The notes below the pieces were generated by a model that was not told the origin of the DNA, ran no database searches, and worked only from the letters and a program-made list of their open reading frames with translations. Shown piece after piece: positions 47,650 to 58,000 of a stretch of DNA of 64,000 bases. The position numbers and the translations under genes are program-made. Source of the stretch: Nereocystis luetkeana. Its lineage: Eukaryota > Sar > Phaeophyceae > Laminariales > Laminariaceae. The DNA lies in assembly GCA_031213475.1 (NCBI GenBank), contig JARUPZ010000010.1:4249798-4313797 (forward strand), read 5' to 3'. Numbering within the stretch: the stretch's first letter is position 1; each line of letters begins with the position of its first letter.

Positions 47650-48030
47650 GGACCTCGTGAGCACCCCTCCGTCCCGGCATTGTAGGGATGCGAGGGTCGA
47701 TGGTCATACGACTACGGCCATGCATGATATCGAGTAACCCCCCCCCTCCGCGCCTGTATCTGGATGTAGCTACACCAGAAACTAAATTGATTCATTGACG
47801 CTGTCATCCATGTACAAGAAACACCCGCCTCAAAAGCGGTTCTTAGTAGGATGGAGGCCACCCTTCATGCGACTCACTCAACACCTCACGGTGCTTCGCG
47901 CTTGGTGCGAGCAACGTCTACCTGGTCGGTGAAAACCCGACGTGTTCCGTCCCGGCATTGTAAGATGCGAGGGTATATGGTCATACGACTACGGCATTGC
48001 ATGATACTGAATACCCCCCCCCACCCCCCC
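47650..48030 (-). repeat. Family D dispersed repeat, two copies
   Basis: The first (47,650-47,745) has only the terminal CCGGCATTGTAGGGATGCGA to poly-C part. The second (47,790-48,030) is near full length, from TTGACGCTGTCATCCATG through CGGTTCTTAGTAGGATGGAG and CCTGGTCGGTGAAAACCCGA to poly-C. Confidence 0.8.
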
Positions 48031-48049
48031 CTTCGGAATGTTCGTTCAG

Positions 48050-50560
48050 CAAGCTTGAGGCATGGAGCGACCCCACGCGAGGACACAAAAAGGCGAGATA
48101 GCCGTATCGCTCGAGCAGAGAACATGACTACTCCAGAATACGTCGAGCTCTCCCCTCTCAGCCAAGGTGGGCGAAACAAGCGGCGGTGGTAGTCGTTGGG
48201 CGCATGACATCATCGATGTGTTGTTTAGTCCTGTTCCACCAGCGCGGGTCGGAAACAGGGATGCGTGTTTGCTGACTCCTACGCGACCTCGGCGTCTGCA
48301 AAACATCGGGCGGTGTGGGCGCTATGTGTGTCGTTGGTTTGATCTGGCTGTTCTTATCGTTGGTTGTTGGTTTTGTTGAAGTTGTCATGTTTTTCGGTTG
48401 CCGGAAGACTATCGCGCTCGATGTTTCTCTTCAGATTGTGTGTTACCGTGCTGGTATTGATTTTATCGGATGATCGACCTGAGCACACGGTGACGTTTGT
48501 CGGTATTCTTGTGTTTGAACCGCCCAGTTTATCCTGCTTAGCGTGTCATGCCGCAGGTTTGCACTTGTTTTGTTTGTGTGTATCGATTCCCACGATGTGT
48601 ATCGTCCTCCTCCATGCCGTGTCGTACGCTGTGCGGCTTTTAGTCCACCGTGGTACGGTCCCGCCTCGTAGCCTAAAGGTATCGCGGAGAGGACGATCTA
48701 CTCGTACACCGTTTTCCAGGTCTTTGCCAATTCCGATTCTCCTCCCTACCCCCCCATCCCCATCATTCCCTCCACTACCCCCTGTCGCACCTCCCCCCCT
48801 TACCTTTTCCCTGTCCCCCTTCTGCTCCCCGCCCTACCTCCTATACGTTACTATCCTACCCCTCTTTGCGCTATGCCAATTGCCCTCCATATCCCCCGCA
48901 TGCATTTTCCCAACTACCCGATTACCTTCCCTTACACCCCTCCCCGATCCCACCTTCCCTTCTGCCCCCGTACCCCCTTACCTGTATCGCCCCCCCTATT
49001 GTTATGTATAGGTTGGGTTGGCGTCGGGTGGCAACGACACTGTATAACATACTGCTGCAGCAGCAGCAGCAGCACCCAGCGGCACTGGAGCAACACTCGA
49101 CTCGAGCAGCACTCGTACGCCTGTTGTTGCTGTTGCGAACTCGGGCTACACTGTGTGCTGTTGTTGCAGTTGCAGCAAAAAAAGCGAAAAACTAAATCTT
49201 TGCAGCTGAGAATACGAAGATCCGAGTAGGTGTTTAAGCCCCCGGATGGCTTTTCGGAAGTGGGACCCCATCCCCTGAGTTGCTTGCTGGGTCACGTGAC
49301 TTTGGCCATGTGGAGCATGGGCCACGGAGCCCGGCCGGAGCCAACGCTTGCACCGTACTGTCCCCGCCGCCCCCCTGCGGGCCCCGCAGCAGGAAGCACG
49401 AGAAAAGACCCGCGGCGAAACGAAAAAAGTGAACTATTCCGGAAAAAACGGCCATTATTTGGTACAAAGTAATATGCATAATGGCGTTCGAGGTTAACCA
49501 CCAAACTACAGGGAGGGGCGACCGGCATGTACACACGCACACCACAACAGCAGTATACGTCCCTGTACAGGGTACCAGTACATCATGGTGCAAGGTAACA
49601 CACCAAAAAGCAGCACAAGCTGGCTGGCCGACACCATTTCTTCAATTGGCCAGGTCCTTTCTCAGCCCGTTCTTTAGAATTTTGAGTTGGAGAATTGACA
49701 CGAGTTTCGTTTTACTCGAAGTCTTCCGAAGGTATCGCTCACTGCGCTTTTTTTTCCTCGAGTCTTCGGAACATTTCGGAAAAACACGTAAATCGCTTTT
49801 GACCACAACTGACGGGAAACTAAATAAATCGCAAGGTGCATTAGAGAATACCTTCGGCTTGCCCTCAAGACGCTTACGAATTCCAAGCAAACAAAACAAA
49901 ACAAAAATTGGCGCGAGAATCGCAGATGTTGTGGACTTCGTCGAAAATATTTTGCCTTTGTACGTATACACTCCGAATCTCTTGATGCAGATTAAATGAG
50001 GCGGCGGTAAGGATATCTATCGTTTGCGCGTGTCTTGGGGAACGTTCACATCGAGTATCAGCAACATGGTGAAGGAATGATGCGTGTCGAGGCTCTGTCT
50101 TCTATGAGAAGAGGTGCAGAGGCGGCACCGAAGTGTCTGCGAAGATCACTTGTGATGAAGAAAAAAACATTTTTGGAAAAGGCGCTTATGTGGCCAAATG
50201 TGGAAAGAAAGAAGAGTGAGCGAGGTGGGGCATGCCATCACCTGATCACGAGACAATGCCCATGCTACGGGCAGGTGTATTCTACAGCAGCCCGTCAAGG
50301 TTCCCTGAACCGTTCCTAGCAATGTCCCTGCAACGTTCCGCATAGCGAACTCGTAACGTTCTATGCAACGTTACCTGATACTTATCGTGGTAAGCTAGGT
50401 TACCCTGCATTACGATCTGTATAATTGAAGTAAGTTGAATACAGTGCGTCGGCAAGAAGGAACAAACTCAAATCTCGCCGCATATCGTATTTCTCCGCAT
50501 TTATCATAAGATACATAGTATGCTCGTGTGAAGTGACTGCATATCAACATATATGGATCT
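48050..50560. other. Repeat-poor stretch with no supported gene
   Basis: A C-rich segment (48,730-49,010) produces a 215-codon low-complexity ORF. Near 49,050 there is a short CAG run. Sequence at 49.30-49.46 kb matches 19.34-19.46 kb inverted. ORFs of 100-170 codons lack family resemblance and clear splice context. Confidence 0.5.
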
Positions 50561-50565
50561 CAACG

Positions 50566-52080
50566 TCCATATTTCAATACGCCCCCATGATGAAAATCAG
50601 TAGCTTAGAGGAACTCCTACAAGGTTGACACCTGATTGAAAAAATAAAAAAATGCAAAAAATATGGAACAACATATTCAGTCCGGTGTATGAACCGTGGC
50701 GATATGGCACACACAATACTCGTGGTGTAATTTACCAGCTAAAAATGCTCTAGAAAAGAAAACGCAAAAAAATATATATCTCTTGTACGCATTTCAATGG
50801 ATCCTAGGACAGCTACAATAATACGTACTCGTAAGAAATCGAAACAAAATCGAAGAGAACCTACTGTGGACGTAAATGTACTGGATAATTGTGTAGTACA
50901 TTCAGCATCTTTTGAGCGTGTATGCATGATACGCACTCGAAATAAAGTTACGCAAAGGTAAACCTTACCCAAGAAAGCAAAATAAGAAAAACAGTAAGAA
51001 ATAAATGTAACCTGGCGCGTATTGCTGGAGGCTCTTCTGCTTCACGGCGCAGTGCTGCGTCGTAGTAGGTGTTTCTGCTCGTGATGATCTTCATGTTCAG
51101 GAAGTAGATTAGAGCAGAACGAAGTCGCTTGGAGAAATGGTTGTGAAGTTATGCTGCCGGTGATGATGGTAGTCCATGTAGCTCCGATGATAATGATGAG
51201 TTAGCTCGGCTGGACGTGGTGTCAGGGCCTGCGGTGGTGCGTTTTGAAAAGCAATAATTAAATTAATTGCTGTGAAGAAGTTGCCGTCGGATCTCGATCT
51301 CTGATCCCCCCCGTACGTCCGTTGATAGATAAAGCGGGCGTTGGTTCGATCATGGAGACTTTGCCTCGTGCGTTGCGTAGACCACGTTGATGCTGCCAGA
51401 TGTTTGCTCCGGGTAATGTTGATGTTGTAGTACAGGAAGAAATGTTGTAGGTACTGCTGCTGCTGCTGCTGCTGCTGTAGAACCGCAGAAATTGGCTGTC
51501 GTAAAAGTAGAAGTACCAGGTGCGAATGATGTTGAACTCGTAGTTGCTGCGATGGACAGGACGCCGATATGCCACCTTGAGACCGTATATATGAAGCGGT
51601 AGTGGTCGTACGAGTAGTAGACCTACAGTATATCGCGAAGTAGTCGTGGTAGTCACAGCAGTAATCGAAGAAGCTGATGGAGTAGATGCAGCTGGGCGGT
51701 GTACCTCCATCGCCGTGGATGACGTGTAGTCTGCGACGTTGAATCGGCCGTTTAGTTGACCGTCGCTAAAGTGATGGCTAGTAGTGCCATGTTTGCTCCC
51801 CAGCTGTTGAACGATGTACGCACTATTGAAGTGTGGATTCGTCCGATGCAGGTTACACAAAGAATGCTTGTGTGCAAGGAAAAGCAATTTCCTTGCCAAG
51901 TTCATGCGTGCAGAGCAATTTTGAACTCGATAACCTGGATATTGTGCAGTGTGGGCAGATCCCTGCTACTGCTACTCGTACACGCATGCATAGACGCCCT
52001 TTCGCTATGAGCGAAAACCCGTTATGCAGGAGTATATTGTTCGAGTATTGTTTCCGAGTCTAAATTCGTGCCCCCCGCTT
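50566..52080. other. AT-rich stretch upstream of a decayed copia fragment
   Basis: CAACGTCCATATTTCAATAC at 50,566 recurs at 54,070. CGTGGTGT...ACCAGC, CTGTGGACG and ACTCGAAA blocks at 50.7-50.95 kb recur in the same order at 53.77-53.97 kb. These may be decayed long repeats of the old element. The 215-codon - ORF (51,258-51,905) includes a CTG-repeat Ser tract and is not recognised. Confidence 0.35.
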
Positions 52081-52640
52081 GAAGCGTGAAAGCCGTTGCT
52101 GGAATGGATGCCCCGTATAGGCGTGAAAGCCCGGTATAGGCAGGAGGGGGTTCTCCCGATACTACGCTGAGTAGCTGATTCGTCAAATACCTGGCTGCGT
52201 GTATTACAGCGCCTGTAGGTCTTGAACAATGCACTTGAAGAAGTGGCTTTCCCGTACTTCGCGCTCGATGGCGTGAAAACTGACTTGAAACTAACTTTGC
52301 TTGTGATGGCGTAGAAACAGTCTTGTAATGTTCTTCGTACTTTACAGCGTGGGAGCAGTGTGAAAACTAGCTTCGCGTGTGTAGAGTAGAATAGTTGTGT
52401 GACGTGTTCCGCGCTTACAGCTCCAAAGCAGTACTGAAAACTTTTGCGTGTGATGGCACAAAAATGGGCGCGTGACTTATTTTGCGCTTTACAGCGTGAA
52501 AATAATGTTGTACGTACGAATACGAGTTTCGCGCGTGAAAGCGTGAAACCGGACTCCTTACTCGTACGTGTTGCGCGCGTGAATGCGCACCAGTAGTTCC
52601 CTTACCTGCTTCGCGCATGGGAGCGTGAAAGCAGTCCTCC
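52080..52640 (+). repeat. Irregular repeats around GCGTGAAAGC
   Basis: At least eight occurrences of GCGTGAAA(G/A)C-like sequence, most preceded by a TTCGCGC or TTTACAGC block, spaced roughly 40-80 bp. Another lies at 54,261. Unit borders are too diverged to define a consensus by eye. Confidence 0.55.
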
Positions 52641-52880
52641 TTGAGGTAACCCTGTGGAACACACTTGACGAAATTCGATGTAGATGTCGTCTGTGACGGT
52701 CGGTGCTGGTCCTGTAATTGTTGGAGAACAAAAAAAACCTTTTCCTCCGCACTTGAAAACCGGAAGAACGTTCTTCGTAATAATTCCTGTAGAACTTGAC
52801 GAACCGATGGAGATGTCGTTCCGTGGTGCCAGTCGATGTGTAGCTGGTAGAGTAGAACACAAGGCTTATAACCTCGAGGC

Positions 52881-53640
52881 TCATAACCTGAAGGAATGAT
52901 GCGTGTCGAGTTCCTTGTTGCGTTTGATCTCGATTCCAAGAATTTGTGTTACGTCCCCGAGGTCGGTCATAGCAAACGTTGCCATAAGCGTACTTCGAAC
53001 CTCGGCCACGCTTGCGTTGGATGGCCCCGTGATGAGTAGATCGTCGGCAAATAGCGTCAGCATGATGTAGTGGTTGCCACTTCCCTTTGTGTAGACGCAG
53101 GGGTCTGATGTTGTAGGCGTGAAGCCCATAGCTCGTCAGTCTTTTCTTTGTCGATGGTGCTGTTCCAGACGCTGGGAGATTGTCGAAGTCCGTACAAGCT
53201 TTTGCGTAGTTTCATCACGAGCTGTCGATTAGTCTTGTCTGTCGTTTCGAAGCCTGGTGCTTGCTTGGTGTATACGTCCTCTTGAAGTTTCCCGTTGACG
53301 AATGCGGTTTGTACGTCCATAGCTAGTATTGGCCAATCCCGTGATGCCGCGATAGCCAGTGGCACACGCTGACTCTCGATGCGGCAAACCGGAGCAAGGA
53401 AAGGTTGTGAAGCAGTCCAGTCCATGCTGTTGTGCCCATCCTTGTACCACTAGACGTGCTTTGAAGCGTCCGTCTGTTTTCACACGGAACACCTAGCGCG
53501 TACCGATGACGGAGCAGCCAGGAGGTACTGAAGTGGATGGAATTAAATCGGCTACCTCGTGCTCGTCCAGGCTCTGGAGCCCCTTGCGCATGGCTGCTTC
53601 CCACTCTTCCGCTTGAGGTGAGGCCATCACTTGCGCGTAA
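52881..53640 (-). pseudogene. Decayed Ty1/copia reverse transcriptase fragment
   Basis: The reverse strand encodes, in several frames with stops between, RFKARLVVQGWAQQHGLD, ILAMDVQTAFVNGKLQEDVY, KLRKSLYGLRQSPSVWN and LTLFADDLLITG. These are the RT blocks of copia elements, including the catalytic FADD. RNase H and integrase are not found. Its sequence differs from the intact element at 54.7 kb (VYTKQAPGF here against VFMRLP there), so it is an older and different copia lineage. Confidence 0.85.
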
Positions 53641-53699
53641 GTGTTGGGTACTGAAATAGATGCCGGTGGATGTACGTTGTCCAGTACATATGTGTGTAC

Positions 53700-54658
53700 G
53701 TACTACTCGTACTAGCTCGTATGACTACAGAGTAGTACCTAGTGTAGGCGAAAATCAAGGAATAAAACAAATCGTGGTGTGATTACCAGCGATGTATACT
53801 CTAGAAAATAAAGCGCTAACCCGTCTGCTGTGTCCAACGCGCCCCCTGAATGGGTGCCTAAAGCAAAAAAAAGTAGGAAACTGCTGTAGACGCTACGTGG
53901 CGTTCATTCAGCGAAAGGAAGAGGCCTATTATTATGTTTCGCGCATGTACGTAGTACGTACTCGAAAGAAAGTACAGATATTTAGTACAGCAACAGACTA
54001 CGGTGGGAATAATCCTGTCACAAAAGGTACTCGTGGCGCTGTTTTGTTGACCAACGAGTTATCCTCTCAACGTCCATATTTCAATACATGGTGTATAGAC
54101 TTAATGACATTTACCGGCTAACGGCTTTTTCTCAAGCTTTCCCAGTGAAATCAAGTCGGACTCCAAAATCTAATGTCATCGAATCCGCTGCAGGCTCAGC
54201 AATAACACTGCTGCAAAAATTGGAGTCGTAACATTTCCAAATGGTTGCGAAAACGCCGAGCGGGTACGAAGCGTGAAAGCATTTCTCGGCCGGCTCAGCC
54301 CGTATTACGTGTGCTACCAGCCAACACAAAAGTGAACATTCAAAACTCTACGTCTGCACGACCGATAGAGCTATGAATATTAAGGCTCAGAGCCTATTAG
54401 GTATGGCGATTGGCGTGTGTACCAGCTCGTAGCTGATGTGTACGCCTAGACTCGATTGCCGATGGCCGACAATACACAGTCAAAATGTTCGAGGCAAACA
54501 CGTAGTCACTGTCAGGTGACTTGTTCGTGAAGCTTCAAAATAGAAGTCTTAGAGAAGAAGAAGTTGGTATGGTGACCCCAAGCCACATTGTTGATTGATT
54601 GCTCAGCTGGAAGCTGATGATGGTGAGCAAAAGTAGAGTGAGCTCAAAGGGGAGGGCG
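53700..54658. other. Region between the two copia elements
   Basis: Contains the possible second decayed long repeat (53,765-54,090), a GCGTGAAAGC motif and unique AT-rich sequence. No gene is seen. Confidence 0.4.
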
Positions 54659-54663
54659 GTGCG
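54659..54663 (+). repeat. 5-bp target-site duplication GTGCG (left)
   Basis: Identical to 61,965-61,969 immediately after the right LTR, as expected for integrase-mediated insertion. Confidence 0.85.
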
Positions 54664-54949
54664 TGTGGGATTTGCTCGTACCAAAGTCTGATTATCTGAT
54701 TGTACTGAATTGTGTGATTCTTGTAACGGTAATATATCTACGGAGATTGCGGCGGGATTAGTGTTTCCCCGAGGAGTTGCACAATATTATATTTGGACTC
54801 CTTTTCAGGGTCCCGGGGGAGTTGGGCGAGAGTCCCCTCTCAGTACACTAAAAATAATTGATACCTTTCTACTTCTTCTACCCACCGCCTCATGGCAAGC
54901 CCCACCCACGCATCACCCAAGCGCACCCGGTGCTCGAATTGATCCCTTA
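54664..54949 (+). repeat. 5' LTR
   Basis: Starts TGTGGGATTTGC and ends GAATTGATCCCTTA, so the ends are TG...TA instead of the usual TG...CA. It contains an AATATTATATTTGG stretch that could serve as a TATA region. No difference from the 3' LTR was seen. Confidence 0.95.
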
Positions 54950-55006
54950 CGCTAGCGTTAGCCATTGACATATAGTCACGGTCGCTCGGGCACAGGGTGC
55001 AGCACC
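54950..55006 (+). promoter_or_regulatory. Leader / primer-binding region
   Basis: Only 57 bp separate the LTR from the Gag start. It begins CGCTAGCGTTAGCCATTGAC. I could not assign a priming tRNA. CGTTAGCCAT recurs twice in the 3' untranslated part (61,462 and 61,521). Confidence 0.4.
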
Positions 55007-58000
55007 ATGGATTTGTCATCATTCGCCACGCTTACCATCGACGAACAGCAAGAAGCTATTCAAGAATATGTGGCCCAACGGCTGAAAGCAAAGGAGGACG
55101 CAATCGCCACGACTGCACGAGAGGAAGCGAGGAAGACAGAGAAGAATACGCAAGAAGCCCAGGAGAAGGAATCCAGGAGCAGCGAACACTCGTCCACCGC
55201 CGACCCCGTGCTAGAGATGGCGAGGAAAGCAGCCCAAGAGGTACTCCAGCAACAGCAACAGGCAGCGTCTACCTTACAGGCAGGCGCGTTACGTGTTTTT
55301 ACTAGCCATAGCGGTACTAGGCCCCCGGTTTTCGATGGTTGCTTTAAGCCGGGAGAGGACATCCAGCAGAGGGTGATGGTTTTTGTAACGAAGATGAATT
55401 CGTATTTTTGGGAGAGGGGTTGCCAGGAGGCAGTGGAGAGTAAGATACCAATCAAGGTAGGACTGAAGGAATCGAGCCAAGCGGCATTAATAGCAGAGTT
55501 TGGTAAGGAGAAGGTGGATCAGGCGTCCACGGCTTGGAGTATACTGATAAATTGCATATCACACAGGGCGCTTGCAGAACTGGTCACGGCAACAGGTAGC
55601 CCTAGTGAGGGGTGGTCTGCTTTTAAGAAGCATTACGCACCTCAGGCTGCAGCAGAGAAGGCCAGACTTACGCAAGCATGGTACAGCCTCAGGATGAAGG
55701 ACGGGGAAAGCCCCAACGAGTTTTTTTCGAGGGGTTGTGTGCTTAGGACCAGACTGAGTAACCATGGAATGGTTTTCTCCGATATCGACGCTAACCAACA
55801 TTTTGCACGCAATCTTTCCCCTGCTTTTGGAGTCCAAAAGAGCATTTTGCTCGCCAATGCAGAGTTGACGTACCAAGCCCTTGAAGATGTGGTGCTCAGC
55901 GCGTATGGGGAGATGGAGATGTCGAGGGAGGAGGAGCAGAGGGACGGGACGGGGAACGCCCTCGTTGCTGCCGACGGAGGTCGGGGCGATGGGGGTGCTC
56001 GTCATGGCGGGAGAGGTGACCGGGGCGGACGCGGAAGAACCCGGAGGAGCGATGCCAGGGGTGGACACCAGCAGCAGCAGCAGCATCAGCAGCAGCAGCA
56101 GCCGTACCAACACCAGCAACAGCAGCAGCAGCAGCATCAGCAACAGCAGCAGCAGCAACCGTACCAGCAGCAGCCGTACCAGCAGCAGCAGCAGCAACAG
56201 CAGCAGCCTCACCCCAGCGGTCGGGGTGGTGGTGGTGGTTGGAGCGGGGCATCACAGCAGTGGGGCCATCGAGGCAGAGGACCTGGCGGCAGGGGAGGCA
56301 GAGGAAGGTATGGGGGTGGTCGTGCGCAAGCAGGTGGGGGTAGGGGGAGAGGTTGCCCTCTCCCCTCCGGTGGCTACGGAACCGCGCCACCTCGCCCGGG
56401 GGGTCCCACCCTAGGTGGAGCCCCCCGCCCCCCGTATGCAACACCTGGTCGCCCGCAGCCGTGGCCGCACTCGTACGGTCAAGCAAATATTGCCGGCACC
56501 ACCCCCGCCACCGTCGCCGCCGCCGGCCCCGTCGCCGCCTATGGTGACGAATCGAGTGCTCATGGTCCTGACGCTGCCGCCGCCGCCGAGAGCGGCAGCT
56601 ACTACGACGGCGACTACGGAGAATACTTCTACTACGAGGAGGAGCAACCGCTGGAGTACCAGCCGCCGCCTCTGCAGCAGTACCAGCCGCCACCTCCGCA
56701 CCAGTACCCGCCGCCACCTGCGCACCAGTACCCGCCGCCACCTGTGCACCAGTACCCACCGCCGCCTGTGCAGCAGTACCAACCGTCGCCTGCGCAGCAG
56801 TACCAGCCACCGCCGGCGCCGGGGTATCAGCAACCGCCGCCGCCCCAGCACCTTCAGCATCACCCCAGCCATGTTCCGCCCCCTTCCTCTGCGCCTTCCC
56901 CCGGAGTACCTACATCTCCCCGGAGTGCTCTGCATCTACTGATGGCACGTTCAGTGCCACAAGGCGAGTCAGATTTGAGTGTTGATAGAGTAGGACAGAG
57001 TGGTGTGGCACTTGCATGCCAGGAGGATAGTGAGACTGTTGGGGAGTGTATCAGGCGACCACCAGGTAGTGAGCATTGGGTTTCCGATAACGGATCCACA
57101 AACCACGTTACCAGTGATGCTCGTAACGTCTATGACTGGGTAGAGATCCCCCCTGGTAAGGAAAGAGTTTTGATTGGTGACGGTAAGGGGATGAGGGTGA
57201 CAGGAGTAGGCAGTCTCAACTTGAAAATGCATTCGAAAACTGACTTCAATGTAAAGTTGACGGGAGTGTACGTGACGGAGGGTATTGGGTTCAACCTATT
57301 TTCCCTTCACCAGGCGCAAGCGCGGCAAATCATTACTATGGACCGCGATGGTGTGCACTTGTTTGAGAACCGCCTGACCTTCCCCCGTGACGAGATCGGA
57401 TCATCACTGTATGCAACGAGAATGGCCCCAACCCCCACTGCAGGACTTACTGCTGTGCCTGCCTTGTCTGGTGTTCCCCTTGCCCCCCCCCTGTCAACCC
57501 CTCCCCCGTTTGACGTAGGTGGGGCAGGGCCCCAGGTGTTTGATTCCCACCCCCTTTCCCACCACAGTGTAGCAGGGGTAGTGCTTGCGGATGATGGTTT
57601 CCCGCCCGCCTGTAACGGCGTAGTGCTTGCGGATGATGGTTTCCCGCCCGCCTGTAACGGCGTAGTACCTCACGGTTCGAGTCCAAGTTTCCTGCCCACC
57701 GTTAGCGGTGTAGTGCCTCCGGCTTCTTTCCCCCTCCCCCCGGTTCCAGGTGAACCAGGTGTACAACCGTTGGTATTGCACCCCGGAGTAGAGCATGGAG
57801 TGGAAATTCAACCACTTATTGCTGCCCCCGGAGTGCAGGAGACTGACATGAGCGTGTTCACGGATGTTAGGCTAATGGATGGCAAGGATGATACTGTGTA
57901 CACGGATTTTTTCCCTACCCCCCTTGGTGGTGCGGCAGCTCAAGCACTTGAAGAGACGGACTGGAACGACCTTAAGGTTGAGAACGTAGGCATGACTGCT

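Noticed and set aside
51258..51905. 215-codon - strand ORF as the missing copia domain
   Set aside because: None of the RNase H or integrase blocks of copia elements can be read in it. Part of it is a CTG-repeat Ser tract.
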